From Erythrobacter sp. CCH5-A1 (GTDB lineage Bacteria > Pseudomonadota > Alphaproteobacteria > Sphingomonadales > Sphingomonadaceae): 45,823 bases of DNA. Numbering within the stretch: the stretch's first letter is position 1; every line of letters starts with the position of its first letter. The stretch covers positions 1 to 45,823 of the forward strand of contig NZ_LSKQ01000100.1 in NCBI RefSeq assembly GCF_001557115.1. Reading direction: 5' to 3'. This document shows, piece after piece, positions 34,923-43,844 of this stretch. Below the pieces are notes generated by a model that was not told the DNA's origin, searched no databases, and was given only the letters and a program-made list of their open reading frames with translations. Both the position numbers and the translations under genes were made by a program.

Positions 34923-36248
34923 ATGCTCCGGATCGACCCGTTCCACGCGATTCTCGCCAACAACCTGTTGCAGAACGTGGTCAATTTCACGGTCTGGTTT
35001 GCGCTCGTCTTCTGGGCCTATCTCGAAACGCAGTCGGTGTTCGTCACCGGGATGATCGGCGGCATCCATCTGCTGTTCACCGGCGGCTTTGCGATCTGGT
35101 TTGGGTCTCTGGTCGATCATCACCGTAAGAAGCCGATCATGCTCGGATCGAGCGCGGCCTCGCTGGCGCTCTATGCGTTAGCGCTCGGGGTCTACCTCGT
35201 CACGCCCGAGGAGGCGCTGAAGCAGACCGGTAGCTGGCCGCTGTGGGGCTTCATCGTGCTGGTCATGCTCGCGGTGATCGCGGGCAATATCCGCATGATT
35301 GCGCTCGCCACGCTGGTCACCCTGCTGATCCCGCCCGAGCGGCGCGACAAGGCCAATGGGCTGGTGGGGATGGTCGGCGGCCTCGGTTTCCTCGTCACCT
35401 CGGCGATCAGCGGCTTTCTGGTCGCGTGGGACGGCATTCGCGGCCCGCTGGTGCTGGCGATCGGCTTCAGCGCGCTCCCCATCGTGCATCTGCCGCTGGT
35501 GCGGTTCGAGGATCCCGTGCCCGAGGCGACCTCGCAGGACGGGCGCCGCGACATCGACCTGAGGGGCACAATCCGCGTCGTGGCGGCGGTGCCGGGGCTG
35601 TTCGCGCTGATCCTGTTCGCGACCTTCAACAACCTTTTGGGCGGCGTGTTCATGGCGTTGATGGACGGCTATGGCCTGTCGCTGATGAGCGTCGAGGCAT
35701 GGGGCATGCTGTGGGCGATCACGTCCTGCGCCTTCATCGCCAGCGGCATCGTGATCGCGCGCGTCGGCCTCGGCAGGAAGCCGCTGCGCACGCTGCTGCT
35801 CGTCAACCTCGTCACCTGGACCGCGGCGAGCCTGTTCACCGTCCAAGCCTCGATCGTCCTGCTGGCGGTGGGCTGCGCGGTGTGGATGTTCTTCGGCCCC
35901 TTCGCCGAGGCCGCCGAGCAGACGACGCTGCAACGGGTCGTCCCCTTCGAGCGGCAGGGGCGCGTGTTCGGCTTTGCCCAGTCGGTCGAGCAGGCTGCCT
36001 CGCCGTTAACCGCCTTCCTGATCGGGCCGCTGACGCAGTTCGTCGCGATCCCCTACATGACCGACGGCGCGGGCGCGGCGCTGATCGGCGGGTGGTTCGG
36101 CACCGGCCCGGCGCGCGGAATGGCACTGGTGTTCTGCATCACCGGCCTGTTGGGGGTGGTGCTGACGCTTTTCGCCTTCGCCTCGCGCTCCTACCGGCTG
36201 CTGTCCGAGGCCTACGAGACTGCGCCCGGGGAAGCCCCGCGCGCCTAG
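34923..36248 (+). CDS. MFS transporter
   Basis: A 441-residue integral membrane protein of the major facilitator superfamily, with about 12 helices. The loop between helices 2 and 3 has the motif-A-like GSLVDHHRKKPIMLG. Overall it resembles the MFS_3/enterobactin exporter-like group, so efflux is more likely than uptake, but the substrate is unknown. ATG 34923 is used; an in-frame TTG 24 bases upstream is possible. Its stop is nested with that of uspA in CTAG (36245-36248). Confidence 0.88.
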   Translation: MLRIDPFHAILANNLLQNVVNFTVWFALVFWAYLETQSVFVTGMIGGIHLLFTGGFAIWFGSLVDHHRKKPIMLGSSAASLALYALALGVYLVTPEEALKQTGSWPLWGFIVLVMLAVIAGNIRMIALATLVTLLIPPERRDKANGLVGMVGGLGFLVTSAISGFLVAWDGIRGPLVLAIGFSALPIVHLPLVRFEDPVPEATSQDGRRDIDLRGTIRVVAAVPGLFALILFATFNNLLGGVFMALMDGYGLSLMSVEAWGMLWAITSCAFIASGIVIARVGLGRKPLRTLLLVNLVTWTAASLFTVQASIVLLAVGCAVWMFFGPFAEAAEQTTLQRVVPFERQGRVFGFAQSVEQAASPLTAFLIGPLTQFVAIPYMTDGAGAALIGGWFGTGPARGMALVFCITGLLGVVLTLFAFASRSYRLLSEAYETAPGEAPRA

Positions 36249-37063
36249 TGCGCCAACAATACAGGCATCGCGGGCTCGCTCAGCATGTGGCGCGTGACGC
36301 CGCCCAGCACCAGTTCGGCGAGGCGCGAATGGCCATAGGCGCCCATCACCAGCAGCGCGCATTCGCGCATCTGGGCCGCCGAGAACAGTGTATCGGCAAT
36401 CCGCGCCTCCCCGCGCGGGATCTCGACGATCTCGCAGGGGATGCCGTGGCGGGCGAGATATTTTGCGCCCTCGGTGCTGGGCAGGTCGAAGCGTTTTCCC
36501 TCCCCCGCCTCCTCGACCACGCAGGCGAGCGTCACCTTCACCGAGCACGCCAGCAACGGCACCGCCGCGCGCAGGGCGTGGGCGCTCTCGGCCGAGCCGT
36601 TCCACGCGACCAGCATCGGCGCGCCGACATCGAAGCTATTCATGCCCTCGGGCACCACCAGCACCGGCACGGGCGCGCGCGTCACCACATCGCCGACCAG
36701 CGCGGACGGGCCATTGCCGTCCATCCCCGGCTCGCACGGGCCCATGATGACGATATCGGCGAGCGGCGAGGCCTCGATCAGGCGCTGGCTGGCGACGCCA
36801 TATTCGAAGCGCCAGTCGAAGGGCACGCCCTCGTGCTCAAGCTCGGCCTCGATCTTCGCCCGCAGCTTGTCGGCATTCTCGCGGATCACCGGCAGCGCAG
36901 CCGCCACGGCCGAGCCATAGAAGTCGCCCGGCATGAACACGTCGTAGCTCACCGCCTGGAGGCAGGTGATGTGGCCGTTGGTGCTGCGGGCCATATCGAG
37001 CGCGACTTGCAGGCGGGCCTGCATGGCCTTGTCGTGGTCGATGTGCAGCAGGATCGATTTCAT
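36245..37063 (-). CDS. Tandem universal stress protein
   Basis: A 272-residue protein made of two universal stress (Usp) domains (about 1-140 and 148-272). The second ends in VMGAYGHSRLAELVLGGVTRHML, here split as GAYGHSRLAELVLGG, which matches the G-2x-G-9x-G nucleotide loop except that Gly replaces the usual Ser/Thr; the first domain has the weaker VIMGPCEPG. ATP binding is therefore uncertain. The start is ATG 37063 with GGGAG seven bases upstream. An FNR-type box lies further upstream, so induction at low oxygen is likely. Confidence 0.92.
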   Translation of the reverse strand: MKSILLHIDHDKAMQARLQVALDMARSTNGHITCLQAVSYDVFMPGDFYGSAVAAALPVIRENADKLRAKIEAELEHEGVPFDWRFEYGVASQRLIEASPLADIVIMGPCEPGMDGNGPSALVGDVVTRAPVPVLVVPEGMNSFDVGAPMLVAWNGSAESAHALRAAVPLLACSVKVTLACVVEEAGEGKRFDLPSTEGAKYLARHGIPCEIVEIPRGEARIADTLFSAAQMRECALLVMGAYGHSRLAELVLGGVTRHMLSEPAMPVLLAH

Positions 37064-37088
37064 CGCGGGTCTCCCATTGGTGATGAGG

Positions 37089-37130
37089 ATGATCGCCCCG
37101 GACGTCGTGTCTGGCTTTGACCCGGATCAA
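37089..37130 (-). promoter_or_regulatory. FNR/FixK-type box and -10 of the uspA-like gene
   Basis: TTGACCCGGATCAA (37117-37130, plus; minus reading TTGATCCGGGTCAA) matches the FNR/FixK palindrome TTGAY-N4-RTCAA. On the minus strand GATCAT (37089-37094) lies 22 bases past its edge, the spacing of a class II FNR promoter (box at -41.5). Transcription would start near 37082, leaving a 19-base leader that holds the GGGAG ribosome site. Confidence 0.7.
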
Positions 37131-37216
37131 TTTTCGTATCGGGTCCACGTGCGCGCGCCATAGCACCTTGCCAGAGATAAAGCGCGGCCTCATTCTGCAT
37201 GGCGAGGGAGAGACCA

Positions 37217-38713
37217 ATGCAGATCATGCGCCACCCGCCGGTGAAGACCAGCCTCGAGCCGTCGAACCACCCCTATCTGACCGGCCCGTGGACGCCGCTC
37301 CACGAAGAGGTGGACGTCGCCGAACTGCGGGTGATCGCAGGCGAAATCCCGGCGGATATCGACGGCATCTACCTGCGCAACACCGAGAACCAGGTGCACC
37401 AGCCGCTCGGCCGCCATCATCCCTTCGATGGCGATGCGATGATCCATCAGGTCAACATCTCCGGCGGCAAGGCGAGCTACCGCAACCGTTTCGTGAGGAC
37501 GCATTGCTTCGAGGCCGAGCAGATCGCGGGCCGCTCGCTGTGGGGCGGGCTGATGGACCCGTGGGGCACATCGGTGCGCCCCGGCTTCGGCGCGCACGGT
37601 GGCCTCAAGGATACGGGCTCGACCGACATCATCGTCCACGCCGGCACGGCCTACGCGACGCTCTACCAGTGCGGCGAGGCGTGGATGCTCGACCCCGTCA
37701 CGCTGGGGAGCCGCGGCAAGGCGCCGTGGGTGCCGCTCGACGGCATTTCGGCCCACCCCAAGGTGGACGAGGGGACGGGCGAGATGATGTTCTTCAACTA
37801 TTCGAAGCACGCGCCTTTCATGCATTACGGGGTGGTCGATCGCACCGGCGCGCTGGTGCATTACGTCCCCATTCCCCTGCCCGGCCCGCGCCTGCCGCAC
37901 GACATGGCGATCACCAAGAACTGGTCGATCCTCAACGACATGCCGCTGTTCTGGGACGAGGAGCTGCTCACCCGCAACATCCACGCCGCGCGGCTGCACG
38001 AGGGGGTGCCGACCCGCTTTGCCCTGATCCCGCGTCATGGCCAGCCGGAGGATATCCGCTGGTTCGAGGCCGCACCGACCTACGTGCTCCACTGGACCAA
38101 TGCGTGGGAAGAGGGCGACGAGGTGGTGCTCGAAGGCTACCATCAGGCCAAGCCCATGCCCGATCCGCTCGAGGAAATGGGCCGCTACAGCCACATGATG
38201 GCCTATGTCGACGAGCACTCCTTCCAGAGCCGCCTCCACCGCTGGCGCTTCAACCTCAAGACCGGCGAGACCCGCGAGGAGCGCCTCAGCGACAAGATCG
38301 TCGAATTCGGGATGATCAACCCGGCCTACGCGATGCACAAGAGTCGCTATGTGTGGTCGACCACCACGCGACCCGGCTGGTTCCTGTTCAACGGCTATGT
38401 CCGCCACGACACCGCAACCGGCGAGGAACAGGTCTACCGCCTGTCCGAGGGGGTCTATGCAAGCGAGAGCCCGATGATTCCGCGCAAAGGTGCAACGGCT
38501 GAGGACGATGGCTACCTCGTCACCTTCCTGATCGACGAGAACACCGGCACCTCGCAATGCGCGATCCTCGATGCTTCGGACATCGCCAAGGGCCCGGTCT
38601 GCCGCCTCGCGCTGCCGCACAAGATCTGTTCGGGGACACATTCGGTGTGGGTCGAGCACGACCAGCTGCGCAAGGATGCCGCCTTCCACCGCGAGCGGCT
38701 CGTTTCCGCCTGA
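37217..38713 (+). CDS. Carotenoid-cleavage-type dioxygenase (RPE65/lignostilbene dioxygenase family)
   Basis: A 498-residue non-heme iron oxygenase of the seven-bladed propeller family that splits double bonds of carotenoids or stilbenes. The four iron-binding histidines are visible: H180 (GISAHPK), H228 (LPHDMAIT), H292 (YVLHWTNAWEE) and H475 (SGTHSVWV). IYLRNTENQ and HHPFDGDAMIH near the N-terminus are family motifs. The start is ATG 37217, preceded by GAGGGAGAG; ATG 37199 lies upstream of that ribosome site and is rejected. No signal peptide. Substrate (carotenoid or aromatic stilbene) cannot be decided. Confidence 0.93.
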   Translation: MQIMRHPPVKTSLEPSNHPYLTGPWTPLHEEVDVAELRVIAGEIPADIDGIYLRNTENQVHQPLGRHHPFDGDAMIHQVNISGGKASYRNRFVRTHCFEAEQIAGRSLWGGLMDPWGTSVRPGFGAHGGLKDTGSTDIIVHAGTAYATLYQCGEAWMLDPVTLGSRGKAPWVPLDGISAHPKVDEGTGEMMFFNYSKHAPFMHYGVVDRTGALVHYVPIPLPGPRLPHDMAITKNWSILNDMPLFWDEELLTRNIHAARLHEGVPTRFALIPRHGQPEDIRWFEAAPTYVLHWTNAWEEGDEVVLEGYHQAKPMPDPLEEMGRYSHMMAYVDEHSFQSRLHRWRFNLKTGETREERLSDKIVEFGMINPAYAMHKSRYVWSTTTRPGWFLFNGYVRHDTATGEEQVYRLSEGVYASESPMIPRKGATAEDDGYLVTFLIDENTGTSQCAILDASDIAKGPVCRLALPHKICSGTHSVWVEHDQLRKDAAFHRERLVSA

Positions 38714-38832
38714 CGTCACGGCGTCACGCCGCCGGTCGATGGGCCTCGCGCGCTCGTCGCCCGCGTCCTTGCGCCGGAAGGCGTCGGGGCCTAGCGCCCC
38801 GCGATTGCACATTGCCCCGGGGACTGCCGAAT

Positions 38833-40683
38833 ATGACCTTGCGCCTTGCCCTTGCTCTCTCGAGCGCCGCCTCGAGCGTGCTGCTGCTCTCGCTTGCCGC
38901 GCCTGCCCTTGCTGAAACGCCAAGCAATTCCGGGACCGCGCCCGAGACCGCCGCCACGCAGGCCCCCCAGTCCGAACACGACAAGCTCTTCGCCCTGTTC
39001 GAGGATGCCGACGCGCGCGAACTGGCTCTCAATCCCCTGAGCCGGCTGTTCCGCGGCGATGACGAGAACGCGGGCCGGCTCGGCGATCTGCTGACGGACT
39101 CGGGCTTCCTCGCCGCGCGCACCGACATCAAGCTGAACCTCGCCCTGCTCGCGCAGATCGACCGCAGCAAGCTGGGCGAGACCGACCAGCTCGCCTACGA
39201 CGTGTTCCACTACACTCAGAGCCGCGCGCTGGCGGGGGCCACCGACGAGATGCGCGCGCTTACCGAAGTGCGGCCGCTCAATCACTTCTTCGGGTTCCAC
39301 ACCTTCTACCCGACCTTCGCCAACGGCACCGGCGTGGCGCCGTTCAAGACGCTCGCCAATTACGAGGACAACCTCAGCCGCCACGATGACTACATCGCCT
39401 TCATCGACCGCGCGATCGCCAAGTTCCGCGAAGGGATGAAGAGCGGCGTGCTCGAAACTAAGCTGACGGTCGGGATCATGGTCACCCAACTCGATACGCA
39501 GCTGGCGACGCCCATTGCGGATTCGCCCTACATGGCGCCCACCAAGGCCTTCCCCGAGGGCATTTCCGATGCCGACAAGTCGCGCCTGACCAAGGCCTAC
39601 GCCGCCAAGACCGCCGAGATCTACGCCGCCAACACGCGGCTTCGCGATTTCCTGAAGGGTGAATACCTCCCCGCCGCGCGCGAGAGCATCGGCCTTTCCC
39701 AGATGAAGGGCGGCGACAAGCTCTATGCCCGCCTCGTCGAAGACTCGACCACCCTCCCGCTCACGCCCGAGACCATCCACCAGCTCGGCCTGTCGGAGGT
39801 CGCGCGGATCAAGAGCGAGCTCGAACGGCTTCAGCGCGAGGTGAAGTTCAAGGGCACGCTCACCCAGTTCTTCGACTATGTCCGCACCGATCCCAAGTTC
39901 CAGCCCAAGACCCGCGAGGGGCTGACCCAGAGCTATTACGACATCGGCAAGGCGGTCGATGCGAAGATCGGCGCGCTGTTCTCCAAGCTGCCCAAGTCGA
40001 AGCTGGAAATCCGCCCCTATGATCCCGCGACCGAGCAGTTCGAGGCCGGCGGCTCCTACCAGTCGGGCTCGGCCGATGGCGAGCGTCCGGGCATCTTCTA
40101 CTTCAACGCCTATGACCTGCCGAGCCGCCTGACGCCGGGCAATGTCACGCTTTACCTCCACGAAGGCGCGCCCGGGCACCACTTCCAGATCAGCCTTGCG
40201 CAGGAGAACGAGGCGCTGCCCGCCTTCATGCGCTATGGCGGGACAACCGCCTATGTCGAAGGCTGGGCGCTCTATGCCGAGACGCTGGGCCACGAGATGG
40301 GCTTCTACAAGGACCCGTGGAACCGCTACGGCACCCTGCAGGACGAGATGCTGCGCGCGATGCGGCTGGTGGTCGATACCGGCATCCACGCCAAGGGCTG
40401 GAGCCGCGACCAGGCGATCGACTACATGCTCGCCAATTCGGGCATGACCCGCACCGAAGTGGTGGCCGAGGTCGATCGCTACATCGCCATTCCGGGCCAG
40501 GCGCTCGCCTACAAGATCGGCGCGCTCAAGATCCAGGAGCTGCGCAGGCGCGCGGCCGACAGGCTGGGTGCGAAGTTCGACATCAAGGCATTCCACGAGG
40601 AAGTGCTGAACACCGGCGGGCTGCCGTTGGCGGTTCTGGAAGCCAAGATCGACCGCTGGATCGCGGCGCAGGCGGCGAAGTAG
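38833..40683 (+). CDS. DUF885 peptidase-like exported protein
   Basis: A 616-residue DUF885 protein with a signal peptide (about 1-28, ending in APALAE). DUF885 proteins are zinc metallopeptidase-like: HEGAPGHHFQ (H443, E444, H449, H450) and EGWALYAE (E476), about 30 residues later, form a credible zinc site. A periplasmic dipeptidyl or oligopeptidase role is inferred. The start is ATG 38833 with GGGGA upstream; a longer open frame to 38557 is the antisense-like extension over the previous gene. Convergent with the lipoprotein gene, 22 bases apart. Confidence 0.92.
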   Translation: MTLRLALALSSAASSVLLLSLAAPALAETPSNSGTAPETAATQAPQSEHDKLFALFEDADARELALNPLSRLFRGDDENAGRLGDLLTDSGFLAARTDIKLNLALLAQIDRSKLGETDQLAYDVFHYTQSRALAGATDEMRALTEVRPLNHFFGFHTFYPTFANGTGVAPFKTLANYEDNLSRHDDYIAFIDRAIAKFREGMKSGVLETKLTVGIMVTQLDTQLATPIADSPYMAPTKAFPEGISDADKSRLTKAYAAKTAEIYAANTRLRDFLKGEYLPAARESIGLSQMKGGDKLYARLVEDSTTLPLTPETIHQLGLSEVARIKSELERLQREVKFKGTLTQFFDYVRTDPKFQPKTREGLTQSYYDIGKAVDAKIGALFSKLPKSKLEIRPYDPATEQFEAGGSYQSGSADGERPGIFYFNAYDLPSRLTPGNVTLYLHEGAPGHHFQISLAQENEALPAFMRYGGTTAYVEGWALYAETLGHEMGFYKDPWNRYGTLQDEMLRAMRLVVDTGIHAKGWSRDQAIDYMLANSGMTRTEVVAEVDRYIAIPGQALAYKIGALKIQELRRRAADRLGAKFDIKAFHEEVLNTGGLPLAVLEAKIDRWIAAQAAK

Positions 40684-40705
40684 GTCGGCCGGCAGGGCGC
40701 GTAAA

Positions 40706-41692
40706 TTAGCCCCGGTCCGCGCCGATGCCGAAGGCGGCGCCAATGTCGCGACCCCATCGCGGCAGGTCGAGGTTGTACACCAGTCCGACATGATTGCGCT
40801 GCGGGCCATAGAGTCCGCCTTCGAAGGTGCCGATGACGACACCCCCCTGCCGGTCGCGGAACCTGCCCGACAAACGGTTGGTGGCGATGTCGTGCTCGCC
40901 TTCGATGAACAGGTCCGCCTCGAACGTCCGCTGTCCGTCCGAGCCGAAGGCCGCAACGCTGAGCACGCCGAAGAACACCCCGTTGGGGCTCGCATAGTCG
41001 GCGCTCTGGATGAAGAAGCCCCCGAAACTGAGCCCGCGTGCGCTTGCCCCGCCGACGTCGAATTCCTTCGAACGGGCAAGGCGCCCGAACTCGTTCGCCG
41101 GGTTGCCGAAGATCGAATAGACGATGCGCTGCCCGGTGCCGACACGCGTGTCGATGGTGCGCGCGACAGGGGACGCACGATAGATGGCCATCGACACATG
41201 GGTCGGCCCGCCGCTTCGCCCTCGCAGGAACCCGGGACTAAGCGGGCCGATCACCAGCCGCTCCTGCGCACCGCCCGGATCGACCACGCGAAACTCGGGG
41301 CTCGATTCGGCCGGACGGGTGGCGCTTATGGTAATATCGTCGTAGCGGAAGGCAATCGTCTCGTCGTTGCCTTGGCGATCAAGGGATATCCGCGCTGTGC
41401 TATTGGCGGGGAAAGGGCGCGGCTCGACTAGCTCGGTGCGCTGCACGTTCAGGAAGCTTTCCTGATAGTTGAACAACGTGCCTTCAATCCCCAGCGAGCT
41501 TTCGAACGCGAACGGCGCGGCATAGCTGAAAGGGGTGAGCGCGACCGGCGTGGGAGTCGGGGTCGGCGACGGCGATGACGATGGCGGCGGGGTGGTGCCG
41601 GTTGACCCGCCGCTCGATCCGCCCCCTCCGCACGACGCGAGCCCAAGCGCGAGCACCGCTGCGAGGCAGCGCAAGTATCCGAAAATCCGCAT
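40706..41692 (-). CDS. Transferrin-binding-protein-like lipoprotein
   Basis: A 328-residue exported lipoprotein. The lipobox is LASC with the lipidated C21, followed by a Gly/Ser then Thr-Pro-rich linker at about 22-50. The rest is beta-rich, ending in GVVIGTFEGGLYGPQRNHVG, close to the GxFYGPxAxExGG signature of TbpB and factor-H-binding barrels. That suggests a small outer-membrane-anchored barrel, possibly surface-exposed. No evidence for transferrin binding; the ligand is unknown. The start is ATG 41692 with AAGGG upstream. Confidence 0.78.
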   Translation of the reverse strand: MRIFGYLRCLAAVLALGLASCGGGGSSGGSTGTTPPPSSSPSPTPTPTPVALTPFSYAAPFAFESSLGIEGTLFNYQESFLNVQRTELVEPRPFPANSTARISLDRQGNDETIAFRYDDITISATRPAESSPEFRVVDPGGAQERLVIGPLSPGFLRGRSGGPTHVSMAIYRASPVARTIDTRVGTGQRIVYSIFGNPANEFGRLARSKEFDVGGASARGLSFGGFFIQSADYASPNGVFFGVLSVAAFGSDGQRTFEADLFIEGEHDIATNRLSGRFRDRQGGVVIGTFEGGLYGPQRNHVGLVYNLDLPRWGRDIGAAFGIGADRG

Positions 41693-41992
41693 GAATCGAC
41701 CCTTTTCAAGCTGTCGAGGGACTTAAACCAAACGCTATGCGGATCAAGCGCAAGATTTTCTGCCGCAGGGCCGTAATCCCCGGAAGTGTTGGCCCGCTGT
41801 GTCATCCTTCGTGGTGCTGTTGCATTCGGCAAGCGGCTCAATTCGTCGCATCCGCTGCCCCGATTGCCCGCTCCTGCGGCACGCGGGGCAATCGCGTTCA
41901 CCTGCGAGCAAGGTGTTGCGCAACACCCCGCCCATCGCGCACAACATCCACAAAGGGCCCACACGGGATCGCAGGGCCCGAACCGCAGGAGC
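41693..41992. promoter_or_regulatory. 300-base divergent intergenic region with stacked inverted repeats
   Basis: The gap between the lipoprotein and OmpA genes holds no convincing gene. It contains a 9-base-pair hairpin (CGATTGCCC at 41861-41869 with GGGCAATCG at 41886-41894), a perfect 16-base palindrome GGTGTTGCGCAACACC (41912-41927), and paired GGGCCC blocks (41955-41960 and 41974-41979) just upstream of the OmpA ribosome site. These could be operators or a structured leader. No strong promoter consensus was found. Confidence 0.6.
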
Positions 41993-42940
41993 ATGACCAC
42001 TGTGACGACCACCTTCCAACGCCCCCGCAGCCTTGCGCTGCTTGCCCTTCTGGGCGCCGCGAGCGCCTCGGGCCTTGCCGCCCAGACCCAGCCGCAGATC
42101 CAGCCGCGTCCCCTGCCCTCGCCGACGATCAGCGAGCAGGACGGGGTGAGCACCACCACCGTCTACGGCGCTCTGCCCCCGCTCGCCGAGCTGGAGGAAG
42201 GTCCGCGCGTTTCGGGCATCATCTCCGCGCGAAAGGGCTCGCGCCTCCAGATCACCGCCGATGACGGCTCGGTGCAGCTGGTGACGCTCCACCCCGACAC
42301 CGAGATCCGCACCCGCGGCGGGTTCCTCGGCATCGGCAACAAGACCCTGGACCAGAATGCGCTGATCAACGGCCTCACGGTGATCGCGAAGACCGTGCGC
42401 TATGGCGAGGGGCTGGTGGCGAGCGAAGTGCGCTTCACTGCCGACGATCGCCAGATCGCAGCAATGATCCGCGCCGGCACGCAGCAACAGTTCGGCGAGC
42501 AGGGCGCGGCCATCCAGGCCAACGCCGCCGCCACGGAAGCGCTGCGCGGCCGGCTCGGCGATATCGACAAGTACAACTTGAAGAGCACCACCAACGTCTA
42601 TTTCGACACCGGCAAGTGGGTGATCAGCCCGGCCGCCAAGGCCGAGCTGTGCGCCGCCGCGCAGGCTGCCAATGCCAACGAGAATTCGCTGATGCTGGTG
42701 CTGGGCTACACCGATTCGACCGGCTCGCAGGACGTGAACCAGGCCCTCTCGGAAAAGCGCGCCGCGGCGGTGGTCAACCATTTGCAGCAGGTGTGCAAGT
42801 GGAAGCCCTACCGCATGCTGACCCCGACCGGCATGGCGACCGCCGATCCGGCCGCCGACAACACCACCGCCGCAGGTCGCGCGCAGAACCGCCGCGTCTC
42901 GGTCAACGTGCTGGTGAGCAAGGCGCTCGACGGGCAGTAA
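41993..42940 (+). CDS. OmpA-family outer membrane/peptidoglycan-binding protein
   Basis: A 315-residue exported protein with signal peptide (about 1-30, ending in GLAAQ). The C-terminal OmpA domain (about 195-312) has NVYFDTGKWVISPAAKAEL, LGYTDSTGSQDVNQALSEKRA and AGRAQNRRVSVNVL, the peptidoglycan-binding signature. The middle part (about 65-150) looks like a small beta domain for which I have no family name (SRLQITADDGSVQLVTL, DTEIRTR). Start ATG 41993 with AGGA upstream. Confidence 0.92.
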   Translation: MTTVTTTFQRPRSLALLALLGAASASGLAAQTQPQIQPRPLPSPTISEQDGVSTTTVYGALPPLAELEEGPRVSGIISARKGSRLQITADDGSVQLVTLHPDTEIRTRGGFLGIGNKTLDQNALINGLTVIAKTVRYGEGLVASEVRFTADDRQIAAMIRAGTQQQFGEQGAAIQANAAATEALRGRLGDIDKYNLKSTTNVYFDTGKWVISPAAKAELCAAAQAANANENSLMLVLGYTDSTGSQDVNQALSEKRAAAVVNHLQQVCKWKPYRMLTPTGMATADPAADNTTAAGRAQNRRVSVNVLVSKALDGQ

Positions 42941-42994
42941 GCCTATCCGAAGGCAGGGGCCGGTGCAGCGCCGGGCGCCGCACTGGCCCTTGCT

Positions 42995-43798
42995 TCACAA
43001 TCCCGAAAATTGCGTTGGCTTGCCCGGCGGGTGCGGCAGGCCCAGCACCGCATTGACCGACCGGCGCAGCGGATTGGTGCAATAGGACGGCCCGCCGAGA
43101 TAGTTGACCGAACCCGCCAGCGTCCCCGGCACCCCGCCGCGCCGCAGCAGGACCGAGCCCTTGCTCCCGTCATCGTCCGAGAGGGCCGCGGGATCGCAGG
43201 GCCGCAGGTCGAGGCCCCCTGTCCCTCCCCGCTCGTAAATCGCAGCGCACACCAATCGTTCGCCATGAACCTCTTTGCTCCACGCGCCGCCGGGGCGCGA
43301 CGGCGGGACATTCTCCGACAGCACATGGTTCTTCACCCGCTGGTCGAGCGCGCCCGGGGCGACCGACACCTTCTCCACCGGCGTGTCGTAATAGCGCGCG
43401 ATCTGCGCCACCAGCGGCCCGCGCCATGGCGCGCGGTCGAACCACTTGTCGAGCCGCTCGGGCGATCCGAAATCGAGATCGAGCGACCAGCGCACCTGGT
43501 TCGACCAGCAATCGCCCAGCCGGTCGCCCTTCTGGCCGCGGATCGCGATGTCGTCGGGCACCCCCAGCCCCTCGCCGACCAGCGCGCGGCCATCGTCAAA
43601 GAACGCGCCCTGCGAATCGATCATCATCGTCGCCACCGGCACGCCGATCGCGCCGAGCACCAGCGCAGTCCCGGTGATCCGCATCGGGCCGCGGCGCAGC
43701 TCCTGCGGGGTCAGGCCCTTGGCAAGCAGCACCGCGATCGCGACCAGCACCATGGGCACGATCATCATGGTAAGGATGACGAACTGGTTGACGTCCAT
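42995..43798 (-). CDS. Unrecognised two-span membrane protein
   Basis: A 267-residue protein with two N-terminal transmembrane segments at about 5-27 and 42-61 and a soluble part probably facing the periplasm. The soluble part has four cysteines (C97, C184, C201, C240), which might form disulfides, and many aromatic and Gly residues. No family recognised. Starts at ATG 43798, 46 bases from uvrC, so it is likely cotranscribed with uvrC, but no functional link is evident. Confidence 0.7.
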   Translation of the reverse strand: MDVNQFVILTMMIVPMVLVAIAVLLAKGLTPQELRRGPMRITGTALVLGAIGVPVATMMIDSQGAFFDDGRALVGEGLGVPDDIAIRGQKGDRLGDCWSNQVRWSLDLDFGSPERLDKWFDRAPWRGPLVAQIARYYDTPVEKVSVAPGALDQRVKNHVLSENVPPSRPGGAWSKEVHGERLVCAAIYERGGTGGLDLRPCDPAALSDDDGSKGSVLLRRGGVPGTLAGSVNYLGGPSYCTNPLRRSVNAVLGLPHPPGKPTQFSGL

Positions 43799-43844
43799 CC
43801 CGCCGCCATAGCGCGGCAGGCGTTAATGCGGGGTTGGGGCGCCC

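Noticed and set aside
41786..41992. Upstream extension of the OmpA gene
   Set aside because: It would put 69 non-conserved residues in front of a clear signal peptide and read through the inverted repeats.
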